Positions 1-9,437 of a stretch of DNA of 50,778 nucleotides are shown here, piece by piece (position 1 is the first letter of the stretch; each line of letters begins with the position of its first letter). The stretch comes from Thiocapsa sp. KS1 (lineage in GTDB: Bacteria > Pseudomonadota > Gammaproteobacteria > Chromatiales > Chromatiaceae). The stretch spans positions 1,991,517 to 2,042,294 of the forward strand of contig NZ_LN848257.1 of the NCBI RefSeq assembly GCF_001499735.1. The letters run 5' to 3'. The position numbers were made by a program, and so were the translations under genes. The notes beneath the pieces are model-generated. The model saw only the letters and a program-made list of their open reading frames with translations. It ran no database searches and was not told the DNA's origin.

Positions 1-2
1 AG

Positions 3-230
3 CACTTCTGCGAGACCTGCAATCGGGTGCGCCCGACCGTCGACGGCACCCTCTATCCGTGTCCGGGCCAAACGAACAGCGATGCGCTGCGACCGCTGCT
101 GCACGACGGGATCGGGGAGGCGGATCTGATCGCCCATCTGCGATGCGCCGTCGCCTTGAAACCCGAGCGCCTTGAGCTCAAGGAGCGGCCGGAGAAGATC
201 ATCCGCTTCATGTCGGCGACGGACGGCTGA
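3..230 (+). CDS. moaA: C-terminal part of MoaA-type radical SAM GTP 3',8-cyclase (5' end outside window)
   Basis: Partial gene; the reading frame is open from base 3. MoaA makes (8S)-3',8-cyclo-7,8-dihydroguanosine triphosphate, the first committed step of molybdenum cofactor synthesis, in the cytoplasm. The fragment carries the C-terminal [4Fe-4S] cluster motif C-x2-C-x13-C at the very start (FCETCNRVR, then a third Cys after TLYP), which is diagnostic of MoaA. It continues with the usual KPE region and a tail ending FMSATDG. Typical MoaA proteins end in Gly-Gly; here the penultimate residue is Asp, so this may be a divergent paralogue. It converges on topA. Confidence 0.85.
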   Translation, partial: HFCETCNRVRPTVDGTLYPCPGQTNSDALRPLLHDGIGEADLIAHLRCAVALKPERLELKERPEKIIRFMSATDG

Positions 231-238
231 GCGTGGCT

Positions 239-266
239 GTTGTGCCTCGCTCCCGCTCGGCACAAC
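239..266. terminator. Hairpin between convergent moaA and topA
   Basis: An 8-bp perfect stem (GTTGTGCC / GGCACAAC) with a 12-nt loop fills the short gap between the moaA stop and the topA stop. It sits where a bidirectional terminator is expected. Neither side has a clear T run, so termination activity is inferred from position. Confidence 0.4.
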
Positions 267-2576
267 CTACGCCGACTCGGTCGCGTCTTCGGCGTGATCT
301 TCAGCGATTGCCTCCCGGAAACCGCATTCCTTCTGCGGGCACACCTTGGAGGCCCCTTTGGTCTTGGTGGTCTTGATCGTCAAGACCGCCCAGCCGCACT
401 TGGGACAGGGCTCGGCGATCGGCTCGTCCCAGACCGCGTAATCGCATTTGGGATAGGTCGAGCAAGAATAGAAGATCTTGCCCTTGCGCGATTTCTTCTT
501 CTGCAACGTCCCCTTGGTGCACTTGGGGCAGACGACGCCCGTGTCCTCGGGCTTCTCCAAGGGCTCGATGTGCTTGCAGGTCGGGTAGGCGCTGCAACCG
601 ATGAACTTGCCGTAGCGCCCGCGCTTGATCTCGAGCGGAGAGCTACAGAGCGGACAGGCGCGGCCCTCGATCAGCTCGGGGGCGTCGGCCTCGGCCTTGT
701 CCGGGTTGAGGTCGCGCGTGTAGTCGCAGTCGGGATAGTTGGTGCAGCCAATGAAGCGCCCGTTGCGTCCGAGCCGGATCGACAAAGGACCGCCGCATTT
801 GGGACAGGCCTCGTCGATGCGCTCCTGGGTGACGTCGCTGCGCTTGACCGACGCCTCGGTGTGATCGACGCGCTCCTTGAAGGGTTTCCAGAACTGCTCC
901 AAGAGCGGGATCCACTCGCCCTCGCCGCGCGAGACCGCATCCAGGTCGTCTTCCAGACGCGCCGTGAAGTCGTAGTCCACGTAAGAGGTGAAATACTCGG
1001 TCAGGAAGCGGTTCACGACACGCCCGACATCCGTCGGCAGGAAGCGTTTGGCATCCAGGACCACGTATTCACGATCCTGAAGTGTGGAGATGATGGAGGC
1101 ATAGGTCGAGGGGCGGCCGATGCCGTATTCCTCCAGCGCCTTCACCAAGGACGCCTCGGAGTAACGCGGCGGCGGCTCGGTAAAATGCTGCTCGGGGCGA
1201 ATAGCCAGCAGATCGACGAGATCGCCGGCCTTCATGTCGGGGAGCATCCGCTCCTCGTCGTCGTCGGCGCTCTTGGCGTCGTCGCGGCCTTCCAGATAGA
1301 CGCTCATGAAGCCGGGCTCGGCAACCGTCGAGCCGGTCGCCCGGAACAGATTTCCGGCGCCCGCACTCAGACTGATTGCAACCTGGTTGATGAGCGCATG
1401 AGCCATCTGGCAGGCCAGGGTGCGCTTCCAGATCAGCTCGTAGAGCTTGAACTGATCGGCGCTGAGATGGGCGCGGATCTCTTTGGGGACCTGATAGACC
1501 GAGGTGGGACGAATCGCCTCGTGGGCCTCTTGGGCGTTCTTGGCTTTGGTCTTGTAGAAGCGCGCCTGGTCCGGGAGGTGGTCGGCGCCGTAGCGCTCGG
1601 CGACAAAGGCGCGGATCTCGTCGAGTGCCTCTTGGGCAAGATTGACCGAGTCGGTGCGCATATAGCTGATGAGTCCGATCGGACCGCCGCCGACATCCAC
1701 GCCCTCGTAGAGCTGCTGGGCGACACGCATGGTGCGCTGAGCCGTAAAACCGAGCTTGCGCGCGGCCTCCTGCTGGAGTGTGGAGGTGATGAAGGGCGGT
1801 GCGGGGTTGCGCTTGCGCTGCTTGCGCTCGACCTCCTCCACCTTGAGCTTGCCGGCGGCCGCCTGCTCGAGGGTCTCGTGGATGGTCGCGGCGCGCTCCC
1901 CGTCGACGACGCTGAACTGCTCGACCTTCTCGCCTTCGAATTCGACCAGCTTCGCGGTGAAGCGACGCGCATCCTTGGCGGCATCGGCCTCGATCGACCA
2001 GTACTCCTGGCGGACGAAGGCCTCGATCTCGTCCTCGCGCTCGCAGATCAGACGCAGCGCCGGGCTCTGCACCCGCCCGGCGGAGAGACCCCGCCGAATC
2101 TTCTTCCACAGCAGCGGCGAGAGATTGAAGCCGACCAGATAATCCAGGGCACGACGCGCCTGCTGGGCGTTCACCAGGTCGTACGAGAGCTCGCGCGGGT
2201 TGGCGACGGCCTCCTGCACCGCCCGCTTGGTGATCTCGTTGAAGACCACCCGAAACACCGGGCGCTTGCCGATCTGACGGCGGCTCTTCAGCAGCTCGTA
2301 GAGATGCCAGGAGATGGCCTCGCCTTCGCGGTCCGGGTCGGTCGCGAGATAGAGTGCATCGGCCTCCTTGAGCTTCTTGGCGATCGCCTGAACGTGCTTC
2401 TCGTTGCGATCGATGATCTGGTACTTCATCGCGAAGCCGTTCTCGGTATCGACCGCGCCCTCCTTGGGCACCAGGTCACGGACATGACCATAGGAGGCGA
2501 TCACCTCGAAATCGGGTCCGAGGTACTTCTTGATGGTCTTGGCCTTGGCCGGAGATTCGACGATGACGAGATTCAT
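267..2576 (-). CDS. topA: DNA topoisomerase I (type IA)
   Basis: Relaxes negatively supercoiled DNA through a transient 5'-phosphotyrosine link. The 769-residue protein starts MNLVIVESPAKAKTIKKYLG, matching the family N-terminus; a start 60 codons upstream would add a non-homologous tail and is rejected. Visible features are the Toprim acidic set (E7 and D80-x-D82-x-E84), the RGLSAGRVQSP helix, and the catalytic tyrosine in ISYMRTDS (Y305). The C-terminus has four tetracysteine zinc ribbons with CPKC, CPLC, CPKC and CPKC knuckles. Length is shorter than E. coli TopA (865 aa), with a differently built C-terminus. The stop is TAG. Last gene of the LysM-dprA-smg-topA group. Confidence 0.97.
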   Translation of the reverse strand: MNLVIVESPAKAKTIKKYLGPDFEVIASYGHVRDLVPKEGAVDTENGFAMKYQIIDRNEKHVQAIAKKLKEADALYLATDPDREGEAISWHLYELLKSRRQIGKRPVFRVVFNEITKRAVQEAVANPRELSYDLVNAQQARRALDYLVGFNLSPLLWKKIRRGLSAGRVQSPALRLICEREDEIEAFVRQEYWSIEADAAKDARRFTAKLVEFEGEKVEQFSVVDGERAATIHETLEQAAAGKLKVEEVERKQRKRNPAPPFITSTLQQEAARKLGFTAQRTMRVAQQLYEGVDVGGGPIGLISYMRTDSVNLAQEALDEIRAFVAERYGADHLPDQARFYKTKAKNAQEAHEAIRPTSVYQVPKEIRAHLSADQFKLYELIWKRTLACQMAHALINQVAISLSAGAGNLFRATGSTVAEPGFMSVYLEGRDDAKSADDDEERMLPDMKAGDLVDLLAIRPEQHFTEPPPRYSEASLVKALEEYGIGRPSTYASIISTLQDREYVVLDAKRFLPTDVGRVVNRFLTEYFTSYVDYDFTARLEDDLDAVSRGEGEWIPLLEQFWKPFKERVDHTEASVKRSDVTQERIDEACPKCGGPLSIRLGRNGRFIGCTNYPDCDYTRDLNPDKAEADAPELIEGRACPLCSSPLEIKRGRYGKFIGCSAYPTCKHIEPLEKPEDTGVVCPKCTKGTLQKKKSRKGKIFYSCSTYPKCDYAVWDEPIAEPCPKCGWAVLTIKTTKTKGASKVCPQKECGFREAIAEDHAEDATESA

Positions 2577-2780
2577 GATGTCTGCGAGCGAGCTGATCAG
2601 GGCCTCTAGGGTAAACCCGGTTCGCATCGGCGCGTCAAGGGGAGGCGAAGAGATGGGCGGTGCCGAAAAGGGTCCGTCGGAGGACCTTGCCCCCAAGCTC
2701 GGCCCCTTCGACGGAGGCTCCGCAGGGTGAACAAGGCCCCGCCGGAGCGATCTCACGGGAACAATTATTTCTTCAAGAAC
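2577..2780. other. smg-topA intergenic leader with a hairpin
   Basis: The 298 bp between topA and smg hold no recognisable gene. On this side there is an imperfect stem at 2673-2715 (TCCGTCG-x-AGG pairing with CCT-x-CGACGGA), lying in the 5' leader of topA, followed by an AT-rich stretch at about 2760-2780 that abuts the 87-bp repeat. The hairpin could be an attenuator or terminator remnant; I see no anti-terminator alternative. Confidence 0.3.
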
Positions 2781-2878
2781 TTAAACCGCGTCGACTGCAA
2801 CGCCGATGTGCAAGTGCGGCGTTGCGCCGACGCGACGACAATGCGGGTCATGCCGGACGCGGTTTAATGGCGGTTTAA
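2781..2878. repeat. 87-bp inverted-repeat element, copy E1 (with duplicated right end)
   Basis: Left arm TTAAACCGCGTC (2781-2792) and right arm GACGCGGTTTAA (2856-2867) are perfectly complementary. An internal 8-bp hairpin, GCAACGCC / GGCGTTGC, lies at 2797-2825. The right end is followed by a second copy of its terminus, GCGGTTTAA, ending at 2878; the smg stop codon (2877-2875 on minus) is nucleotides 2-4 of that second end. Member of the dispersed family described in the findings. Confidence 0.85.
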
Positions 2879-3351
2879 TGGAGGTAGACCGGCTCGTCGT
2901 TGTAGACCAAGTCTTCCATCTGCGAAAACGCATCCTCTCGCCCCGGCCGATTCATCAAAACCAGCAAGACGACCCACTTGACCTCGTCGAGTGTCACCAA
3001 CGCATGGTCGATGGCGAGCAATCGGTCGATCACGAGCTCGCGGCTGACGGGGTCGAGGATCCCGTTTTGCTCCAAGAACAGCAGCAAACCGCGGGCCTCG
3101 ACGTCCAGCTTGCTCGACTCGGAGTCGTTGTAGACGCGAATGGAGCCGAGCGTGTGAGCGTGATACTGCGGCACATCGACACCCGCAGCCAGCTCGTCGA
3201 GCCAAAGCAGCGCCTTCTCGATCTCCGTCGGCGTAAAGCCCGCCTGCGTGAGCTCGTCCTCCAACGCGCCTTGGTCGGCCGGGGGTCGACCCTCGCCGTC
3301 CATGTAGTTTTCGTAGAGATAGATCAGGACATCGACCATGTTTTCGTACAT
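2875..3351 (-). CDS. smg: Smg family protein (DUF494)
   Basis: Small acidic cytoplasmic protein of 158 residues, the usual family length (E. coli Smg 157). It begins MYENMVDVLIYLYENYM and ends VYLH, like the conserved LH terminus of the family. Contains the conserved KWVVLLVL and FLEQNGIL segments. Molecular function is not established; the gene is characteristically between dprA and topA, as here. The TAA stop lies inside the terminal repeat of element E1, but the C-terminus looks complete, so the repeat has not truncated it. Confidence 0.93.
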   Translation of the reverse strand: MYENMVDVLIYLYENYMDGEGRPPADQGALEDELTQAGFTPTEIEKALLWLDELAAGVDVPQYHAHTLGSIRVYNDSESSKLDVEARGLLLFLEQNGILDPVSRELVIDRLLAIDHALVTLDEVKWVVLLVLMNRPGREDAFSQMEDLVYNDEPVYLH

Positions 3352-3370
3352 CAGCCAACCTCGTGGGCGG

Positions 3371-3390
3371 CGTCAGCCCCGAGGCTGACG
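3371..3390. terminator. Short GC-rich hairpin between smg and dprA
   Basis: Perfect 8-bp stem CGTCAGCC / GGCTGACG with a CCGA loop in the 76-bp dprA-smg gap. There is no T run, so it may equally be an mRNA processing or stability hairpin within the operon. Confidence 0.35.
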
Positions 3391-3427
3391 GAAGCGGGCG
3401 TGCACGGACGCACGCAGGAAGCCTCCG

Positions 3428-4570
3428 CTAAGGACCTAGACGGCAAAAGCGGCCTCCGGGAGCCGATGATACATGACCCTCAAGCTCCAGGACCAACAAC
3501 ATGGACGAGACCTCGCGCGCCGAGCGTCCGCTGCGCAGGATCAGCTCGTCGGGCGCAACCGGCTCGAAACCCATGACATCGAGCAGCGCACGATAGTCCG
3601 CATCGAGGGCATTCGCACCGCCTCGGTCGGTTGCGCTCGACACCGCTCCGGCTGCCGGAGACACGTCGGGCCCGCCGGCCGCCAGTAAATTATGCAGCAT
3701 CGGGGCCAGCTCGGCGATGATCTCGGTCGGGTCCTCGACCAGCTTGGCACCGTCGCGGATCAGCGCGTGACAGCCTCGCGAGAGCGGATTACGGATGGAT
3801 CCGGGCACGGCGAAGACCTCGCGCCCCTGCTCCAGGGCAAGACGGGCGGTGATCAAGGAGCCGCTCTTGAGGGCCGCTTCGGTCACCAGCACACCGACAC
3901 CGAGTCCGCTGATGATGCGGTTGCGCCGCGGAAAGTTGCGCGCCGACGGACCCTGACCGGGCGGAAACTCGCTGACCAAGGCGCCGCCGTCGGCGATACG
4001 CCGGGCCAGCTCGCGATGGACGGCGGGGTAGACCAGATCCGGACCGGTCCCGAGAACGGCGATCGTCCGCCCGGTCTCAAGGGCACCCGCGTGCGCGGCG
4101 CCGTCGACGCCGGTCGCCAGCCCGCTGGTGATCAGCAAACCGTCCGAGGCGAGCCGACGCGCAAAGTCGCGCGTAATCTCGAGACCCGACGGGGTCGGAT
4201 TGCGGCTGCCGACGACGGCGATCTGGGGTTCGGAAAGAAGCGCCGGGTCGCCGCGCACGTAGAGCAGAGGCGGCGCATCGGGGATCTCGGCAAGCAGCGC
4301 CGGATAGCGGGTATCCGCGCGGGTCAGGATATGCGCATCCGGTTGAGCGCCCCACGCGAAGATCCGCTCGATCGCCGCGGCGTCCGGTTGTTTGAGCGAT
4401 GCGATCGCCGCGGGCGCGAGACCGGCCTCGGACAGATCGTCCCGCGAGGCGCCGACGACCGCCCCGGGCGTCCCGTAGCGATCGAGCAGCCGCGCCACGG
4501 TGCGCGGCCCGATCCCGGGGGCGGAGATCAGGACGATCCAGTCCGCGATCGCATTCGAGTGAAGGCTCAA
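3428..4570 (-). CDS. dprA: DNA-processing protein DprA (Smf)
   Basis: Binds incoming single-stranded DNA and loads RecA during natural transformation. The 380-residue protein has an N-terminal helix-hairpin-helix region (about residues 10-60), a Rossmann-like DprA fold with AVVGSRNPTPSG (119-129) and the signature SGLATGVDGAAH (149-160), and a C-terminal winged helix (about 305-375). The start appears to be TTG at 4570, 16 nt downstream of the LysM gene stop; no better ATG gives the full N-terminus. Translational coupling to the LysM gene is likely. Confident in family; competence of the host is not shown. Confidence 0.95.
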   Translation of the reverse strand: MSLHSNAIADWIVLISAPGIGPRTVARLLDRYGTPGAVVGASRDDLSEAGLAPAAIASLKQPDAAAIERIFAWGAQPDAHILTRADTRYPALLAEIPDAPPLLYVRGDPALLSEPQIAVVGSRNPTPSGLEITRDFARRLASDGLLITSGLATGVDGAAHAGALETGRTIAVLGTGPDLVYPAVHRELARRIADGGALVSEFPPGQGPSARNFPRRNRIISGLGVGVLVTEAALKSGSLITARLALEQGREVFAVPGSIRNPLSRGCHALIRDGAKLVEDPTEIIAELAPMLHNLLAAGGPDVSPAAGAVSSATDRGGANALDADYRALLDVMGFEPVAPDELILRSGRSAREVSSMLLVLELEGHVSSAPGGRFCRLGP

Positions 4571-4586
4571 GAGAGGTTTGGGCCCG

Positions 4587-5804
4587 TCAGGACGCAGGAG
4601 GCGCGATCCGGTCGCCGACCGTCATCGCGCGGTCCGCGTTCAGCACCAGCGCGAAACTCACCCGATCGAAGCTGCGAAACACCATGAGCAGACCGGCGCG
4701 CTGCAGCGGCCGGATGTAGGTCCCACGGTCGCGGCGGATATCGGCATGCAGGGGGATCGGCGCGCTCGAACCCGTCGGACTCTCGCTCCAGCCCTTCACC
4801 GCGTAGTCGTTTCCGAGCCAAAACTCGCCCGTCAACGGACTTTCCCGTCGCCAATTCCAGTTGACGCCGCCGTCGCGGACCTTGTCGCGCACCTCCTCCC
4901 CGCCGCGAAAGACCTCCAAAACCTGGCCCGGTCCGAGTCGATCGCGCGTCCCTCGATTGATGATCACGATGTCGTACTGACCGATCTGGGAGACCCCGTT
5001 CATCACCGAGAGGATCTGACCGCGTGTTCCTGCCGGCGCGGGATGCGGAAGAAAATTCTCGAGAGGGGCCTCCAGCGAGGCAGGGATGACGCGATCGCCG
5101 ATGGCGACCTCGCGCTCGGAGCGCGTGACCCGCAGAATCGCCGGATCCCCCACGCGCTCGAGCACGGCATTGGCGACGAAGGTGGCCTCGTAGCCGAGGA
5201 TGCGGTTGCTCTCGGGATCGCGCAGCGCGTCGCCCGGTCGAAGGATCTCGAACTCGATCACCCCGGTCGTATCGATGCGGCGGACAAGGACATCGTCGGA
5301 GGGTCCCGCGACGGTGCGATCGTCGGCGAAGCCCACCACGTACGGCGCACGCTTGATCTCGTCCGAGTCGGCCACCCAGGGTTGCGTCAGGAAAGGCGCG
5401 ATCGAGGAGACCGGGATCATCGGCACCGGGGCCTCGAGCGCGCTGACCCGCACCCGCGGGCTTAACCGCACCACCCGCATCTCCCCGGTCGGCCCGTCGG
5501 TGTCGCGCACGACGCGGGGCTGGCCGTCGACCCGAACGAGACGCAGCCGATCTCCGGGATAGATGCGATCCGGGTTTCCCGGATCGTCGTTGGCCTGCCA
5601 GATCTCGGGCCAGAGCCAAGGGTCGCGCAGATAGCGCCCGGCGATCGACCAAAGGGTATCGCCGGGGCGAACTTCGTAGATCTCGGGTGCGTCTTCGGCA
5701 AGCTCGAGCGCATCGACCGCCGACGTCGGGAGCACACCGATCAAACCGACGAGGGCAAGCAGGATGAAGCCCCGAGAGGCGGAACAAAGAGACAAAACAC
5801 GCAT
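4587..5804 (-). CDS. LysM-domain periplasmic protein, TsaP-like
   Basis: A 405-residue exported protein: signal peptide (about residues 1-32), then a LysM peptidoglycan-binding domain (about 42-90; EVRPGDTLWSIAGRYL ... IYPGDRLRL), then a long beta-rich region ending in a second GDRIAPP motif. A good Shine-Dalgarno GGGAGGT precedes the ATG. LysM proteins at this position beside dprA include TsaP of Pseudomonas (PA0020), which anchors the type IV pilus secretin to peptidoglycan and has a C-terminal FlgT-like domain. TsaP identity is inferred from context and architecture. It is divergent from def. Confidence 0.82.
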   Translation of the reverse strand: MRVLSLCSASRGFILLALVGLIGVLPTSAVDALELAEDAPEIYEVRPGDTLWSIAGRYLRDPWLWPEIWQANDDPGNPDRIYPGDRLRLVRVDGQPRVVRDTDGPTGEMRVVRLSPRVRVSALEAPVPMIPVSSIAPFLTQPWVADSDEIKRAPYVVGFADDRTVAGPSDDVLVRRIDTTGVIEFEILRPGDALRDPESNRILGYEATFVANAVLERVGDPAILRVTRSEREVAIGDRVIPASLEAPLENFLPHPAPAGTRGQILSVMNGVSQIGQYDIVIINRGTRDRLGPGQVLEVFRGGEEVRDKVRDGGVNWNWRRESPLTGEFWLGNDYAVKGWSESPTGSSAPIPLHADIRRDRGTYIRPLQRAGLLMVFRSFDRVSFALVLNADRAMTVGDRIAPPAS

Positions 5805-5850
5805 CGGAGACCTCCCGGACGCTCGAAACGGGATTCACCCGGCCCCATTC

Positions 5851-5880
5851 CGGGGTGTAGTATTATTAAGGATACTATCG
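5851..5880. promoter_or_regulatory. AT-rich dyad between divergent LysM and def operons
   Basis: An inverted repeat, TAGTAT (5858-5863) and ATACTA (5872-5877), lies in the only AT-rich patch of the divergent intergenic region. This is the likely place for the overlapping promoters or an operator of the two operons. No clear -35/-10 pair is assigned. Confidence 0.35.
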
Positions 5881-5953
5881 CATGCGACCCGATTCCTTCC
5901 ACTCGACCCCGAATTTGACTCTCGCCGGACTCGATCCTTCAGACGACATCACG

Positions 5954-6487
5954 ATGGCAAAGCTCGATATCCTGACCTTCCCGGATCCCAGACTCCGCCG
6001 CAAGGCGATTCCGGTCGCCCGCGTCGACGCGGACATCCAGCGCCTTGTCGACGACATGCTCGAGACCATGTACGCGGCCCCCGGGATCGGCCTGGCGGCG
6101 ATCCAGGTCAACGTGCCGCGGCGGGTCATCGTGATCGACATCTCCGAGCATCACGACACGCCCCTGTGCTTTATCAACCCCGTGATCCTGACCCGCGAGG
6201 GCGAGGAGCAGATGGACGAGGGATGCCTCTCGGTCCCCGGCTTCTACGAGACGGTCAAGCGCGCGGAGCGGGTGCGCGTCGAGGCGCTCGATCGCGAAGG
6301 CGAGCCCTTCACGCTCGACGCCGACGGTCTGCTTGCGGTCTGCATCCAGCACGAGATCGATCATCTCGACGGCAAGCTCTTCGTCGACCACATCTCCATG
6401 CTCAAGCGCCAACGCATTCGCCGCAAGCTCGAAAAGGAGCAGCGCCAAGCCACGACCGCGCCCGAGCTGCGTCGAGGTGTGCTCTGA
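5954..6487 (+). CDS. def: Peptide deformylase
   Basis: Removes the N-formyl group from nascent polypeptides. The 177-residue enzyme has all three family motifs: GIGLAAIQ (residues 44-51), EGCLSVPG (89-96, metal ligand C91) and QHEIDHLDG (132-140, metal ligands H133 and H137, catalytic E134). The ATG at 5954 gives the standard N-terminus [11 protein letters not shown]; an upstream in-frame ATG at 5882 would add 24 non-conserved residues. First gene of the def-fmt-rsmB-DUF4390-ntrYX-trkA group, 49 nt before fmt. Confidence 0.97.
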   Translation: MAKLDILTFPDPRLRRKAIPVARVDADIQRLVDDMLETMYAAPGIGLAAIQVNVPRRVIVIDISEHHDTPLCFINPVILTREGEEQMDEGCLSVPGFYETVKRAERVRVEALDREGEPFTLDADGLLAVCIQHEIDHLDGKLFVDHISMLKRQRIRRKLEKEQRQATTAPELRRGVL

Positions 6488-6536
6488 TGGCGGTCTGCGA
6501 GATGCGGATCGCCGCGCCGCTCGACGGTCGGGTGCA

Positions 6537-7502
6537 ATGAAACCGCTGAGGATCATCTTCGCCGGAACGCCCGATTTCGCCGTCCCGAGTCTCGCTGCAC
6601 TCCTCGAGGCCGTCGTTGCGCGTCCGGGATTGCCGCCCCTGGAGGTCGTCGCGGTCTACACGCAGCCGGACCGGCCGGCCGGGCGCGGTCGGCAGCTCCA
6701 AGCAAGTCCGGTCAAGACGCTCGCTTTGACACACGGCCTGCAGGTCGTCCAGCCCGAGAGCCTCAAGAAGGATCCCGATGCAGTCGCTCGGCTTGCCGCC
6801 TTCGACGCGGATCTGATGGTCGTCGTCGCCTACGGTCTCCTTCTGCCGGTCTCCGTGCTGGAAGCACCCCGTCTGGGCTGCGTCAATGTCCATGCCTCGC
6901 TCCTGCCGCGCTGGCGTGGCGCGGCGCCGATCCAACGTGCGCTGCTCGCCGGCGACCCCGAGACCGGGGTCTGCATCATGCGCATGGAGGCCGGGCTGGA
7001 TACGGGGCCTGTCTATCATCGCGTGGCGACACCGATCGGCCCGCGCGACACGGGTGCCGATCTGCACGACCGACTCGCCGCGCTCGGCGCGCGTGCACTG
7101 CTCGATGCCTTGCCCGGCATCGCCGACGGATCGCTGACCCCGGAGCCTCAAGCAGAGGATCAGGTCACCTACGCACACAAATTGACAAAGGACGAGGCAA
7201 TCATCGACTGGCACCAGCCCGCCGAGACCATCGGACGCATGATCCGGGCGTACAATCCCTGGCCCGTCGCTCAGACAAGCCTCGACACCGAGACTCTCCG
7301 GGTCTGGGAAGCCGATGTCGATCCCGAACGTGCAACGGACGCCCCGGCGGGGACCGTCATCGCAGCGGGCAAATCGGGCATCGAGGTCGCCGCGGGCCGA
7401 GGCGTCTTGCGCATCGTCAGACTCCAGCCGCCCGGCAAGCGGGCGATGGCGGTCGCGGATTTCCTCAACGCCCGCTCGATGGACGGCGTTCGGCTTGGCT
7501 GA
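6537..7502 (+). CDS. fmt: Methionyl-tRNA formyltransferase
   Basis: Formylates initiator Met-tRNA using 10-formyltetrahydrofolate; partner of Def. The 321-residue protein shows the N-terminal Rossmann-like hydrolase domain with [10 protein letters not shown] (8-17), the tRNA-binding loop [11 protein letters not shown] (42-52), the formyl-transfer motif [15 protein letters not shown] (119-133) and catalytic N117, H119 and D155. The C-terminal OB-like domain follows from about residue 205. Starts MKPLRIIF, as expected. Its last 8 nt overlap the proposed rsmB start. Confidence 0.97.
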   Translation: MKPLRIIFAGTPDFAVPSLAALLEAVVARPGLPPLEVVAVYTQPDRPAGRGRQLQASPVKTLALTHGLQVVQPESLKKDPDAVARLAAFDADLMVVVAYGLLLPVSVLEAPRLGCVNVHASLLPRWRGAAPIQRALLAGDPETGVCIMRMEAGLDTGPVYHRVATPIGPRDTGADLHDRLAALGARALLDALPGIADGSLTPEPQAEDQVTYAHKLTKDEAIIDWHQPAETIGRMIRAYNPWPVAQTSLDTETLRVWEADVDPERATDAPAGTVIAAGKSGIEVAAGRGVLRIVRLQPPGKRAMAVADFLNARSMDGVRLG

Positions 7503-8850
7503 TCCTCGGCCGCAGGCCCCTCGCCCGACACGGCATCCCGTCGGCGCCGAATCCCGTGCGGCCGCCGCACTGGCACTCTTCGGCGTGCGCGGGCGAGGCC
7601 AGTCGCTGACGCGCGTGCTCGAAAGCACCCGCCTGGCCTCCCAAGCACCCGCGGAGCGCGCCCTCACGCAGGAGATGGTCTACGGGGCGCTGCGTACCCT
7701 GCCGCGTCTCGAAGCCGTGGTCTCACGTCTCCTCAATCACCCGGTCAAGCCCGCCGACAAAGACCTCGAATCCCTGATCCTGATCGGCCTGTATCAGCTC
7801 ATCGCGATGGACACGCCCGACCACGCGGCGGTCGCCGCCACGGTCGAGGCCAGTCGACTCATCGGCAAGCCCGACAAGGCGGCGCTGGTGAATGCCTTGC
7901 TGCGCCGCTTCCAGCGCGAGCGCGAGACGCTCCTTGCCGAGGTCGATCGGGAGCCGGCGGTGCGCTGGCTCTTCCCCGAATGGCTGCTCGATCGCCTGCG
8001 CGAGAACTGGCCGGAGGATTGGGAGCAGATCGTGCGGACCAGCAACGCCCGCGCGCCCATGAGCCTGCGGGTGAACCGAACACGCACCGACCGGCGCGCC
8101 TACCTCGGCACGCTCGCGGCAGCCGGTATCACGGCCCGGCCCATCCCCGGGTGCGACATGGGCCTGACGCTCGACCAGCCGCGCCCGACGCATGAGCTGC
8201 CCGGCTTCGACGCCGGACTGGTCTCGGTGCAGGACGGCGGTGCCCAACTGGCGGCCGAGCTGCTGGATGCGCGCCCCGGACAGCGCGTCCTCGACGCCTG
8301 CGCCGCGCCGGGCGGCAAGACCGCGGGCATCCTGGAGCGTGCCGAGAACGGGCTGGATCTGCTGGCCATCGACAACGCGCCGACACGACTCAAATCGATC
8401 CGCGACACACTTGCGCGACTGGGCCTGAGCGCCGAGGTCGCACTCGGCGACGCGGCCGAGCCGAGAGGCAGCTGGACCGCCAAGCCCTTCGACCGCATCC
8501 TGCTCGACGTGCCCTGCTCCGCCACCGGGGTGATTCGCCGCCATCCCGACATCAAATGGCTGCGACGCAACGCGGACATCCCGGCGCTGTGCGCCCTGCA
8601 GGATCGGATCCTCGATGCGGCCTGGCCGCTGCTCGCCCCGGGCGGGCGGCTGCTGTATGCGACCTGCTCCTTGCTCGCGGACGAGAACCAGCTCCGCATC
8701 GCCGCCTTTCTGGCACGCCATCCGGATGCCCGCGAGTGTCCGATCGAGACGAGCCGGGGCCGTGCCCTGTCGCACGGTCGACAATGGCTGCCCACCGACG
8801 GTGCAAACGACGGCTTTTACTACGCCTTGATCGAAAAGCCGACGCCATGA
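7495..8850 (+). CDS. rsmB: 16S rRNA m5C967 methyltransferase RsmB (Sun/Fmu)
   Basis: S-adenosylmethionine-dependent methyltransferase that makes m5C967 in 16S rRNA. Has the N-terminal NusB-like RNA-binding domain (about residues 20-150), then a Rossmann methyltransferase domain with SAM motif [11 protein letters not shown] (266-276), the PCSATG motif with C341 and the nucleophile Cys in YATCS (C391). Start is uncertain: no in-frame ATG precedes the conserved N-terminus, and TTG at 7495 (overlapping fmt by 8 nt) gives a 451-residue protein, close to E. coli RsmB at 429. The stop overlaps the next gene as ATGA. Confidence 0.95.
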   Translation: MADPRPQAPRPTRHPVGAESRAAAALALFGVRGRGQSLTRVLESTRLASQAPAERALTQEMVYGALRTLPRLEAVVSRLLNHPVKPADKDLESLILIGLYQLIAMDTPDHAAVAATVEASRLIGKPDKAALVNALLRRFQRERETLLAEVDREPAVRWLFPEWLLDRLRENWPEDWEQIVRTSNARAPMSLRVNRTRTDRRAYLGTLAAAGITARPIPGCDMGLTLDQPRPTHELPGFDAGLVSVQDGGAQLAAELLDARPGQRVLDACAAPGGKTAGILERAENGLDLLAIDNAPTRLKSIRDTLARLGLSAEVALGDAAEPRGSWTAKPFDRILLDVPCSATGVIRRHPDIKWLRRNADIPALCALQDRILDAAWPLLAPGGRLLYATCSLLADENQLRIAAFLARHPDARECPIETSRGRALSHGRQWLPTDGANDGFYYALIEKPTP

Positions 8851-9437
8851 TCCGGCGGTCCGCACACAGGCTGCGCAGGCTCGCCCCGGCGGTGCTCGTC
8901 CTGATGCCGATGCTGTTGCTCGGCATGCTCGCGCCGGCCGCGGCCAAGGACGGGCTGCGTGTGGAGCGCGTCGAGACACGGCTGGTCGAGGGCACGTTCG
9001 TCATGGACGCCTTGCTGGACTACCGCTTCAGCACGGAGGCGCTGGAGGCCCTCGAGAACGGCGTGCCGCTGACCATCCTGGTGCAGATACAGGTCCGCCG
9101 GGTCGGGGCCTGGCTCTGGGAAGACAGCAAGTCGGATCTGCAGCTGCGCTACGCCATTCGCTACAAACCACTCTCGGAGCGCTACGAGGTCTACCGACTT
9201 CCGGGCAACGAGGGCCGCAGCTTCGTCAGCCGGGATGCCGCAATTCGGGCACTGGGCGAGATCACCGGGCTGTCGCTGATCAGTGCCGCGAATCTCGACC
9301 CCGACACCGAGTACGAGGTCCAGATCCGCGCCTCGCTCGACATCGAAGAGCTGCCGCTGCCGCTGCGCCCGATGGCCTACCTGAAACCGTCCTGGAAGCT
9401 CTCCAGCGGGTGGAGCAAGTGGCCGCTAACGCCCTAG
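8847..9437 (+). CDS. DUF4390 exported protein
   Basis: A 196-residue protein with an N-terminal signal peptide or anchor (VLVLMPMLLLGMLAPAAA) and a beta-rich mature part of the DUF4390 type, a family found between rsmB and an NtrY-like kinase in many gammaproteobacteria. Function unknown. The ATG overlaps the rsmB stop by 4 nt (ATGA), and its 3' end overlaps the kinase gene by 28 nt, so translation is probably coupled. Its fixed position suggests that it senses or modulates the input of the envelope-facing kinase downstream, but this is inference. Confidence 0.85.
   Translation: MIRRSAHRLRRLAPAVLVLMPMLLLGMLAPAAAKDGLRVERVETRLVEGTFVMDALLDYRFSTEALEALENGVPLTILVQIQVRRVGAWLWEDSKSDLQLRYAIRYKPLSERYEVYRLPGNEGRSFVSRDAAIRALGEITGLSLISAANLDPDTEYEVQIRASLDIEELPLPLRPMAYLKPSWKLSSGWSKWPLTP

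Noticed and set aside
240-2609. Very long open frame antisense to topA, and similar long antisense frames over smc, ligA, the NtrY-like gene and prlC
   Set aside because: High-GC coding strands commonly leave the opposite strand open; these translations show no domain features and lie exactly over well-identified genes.
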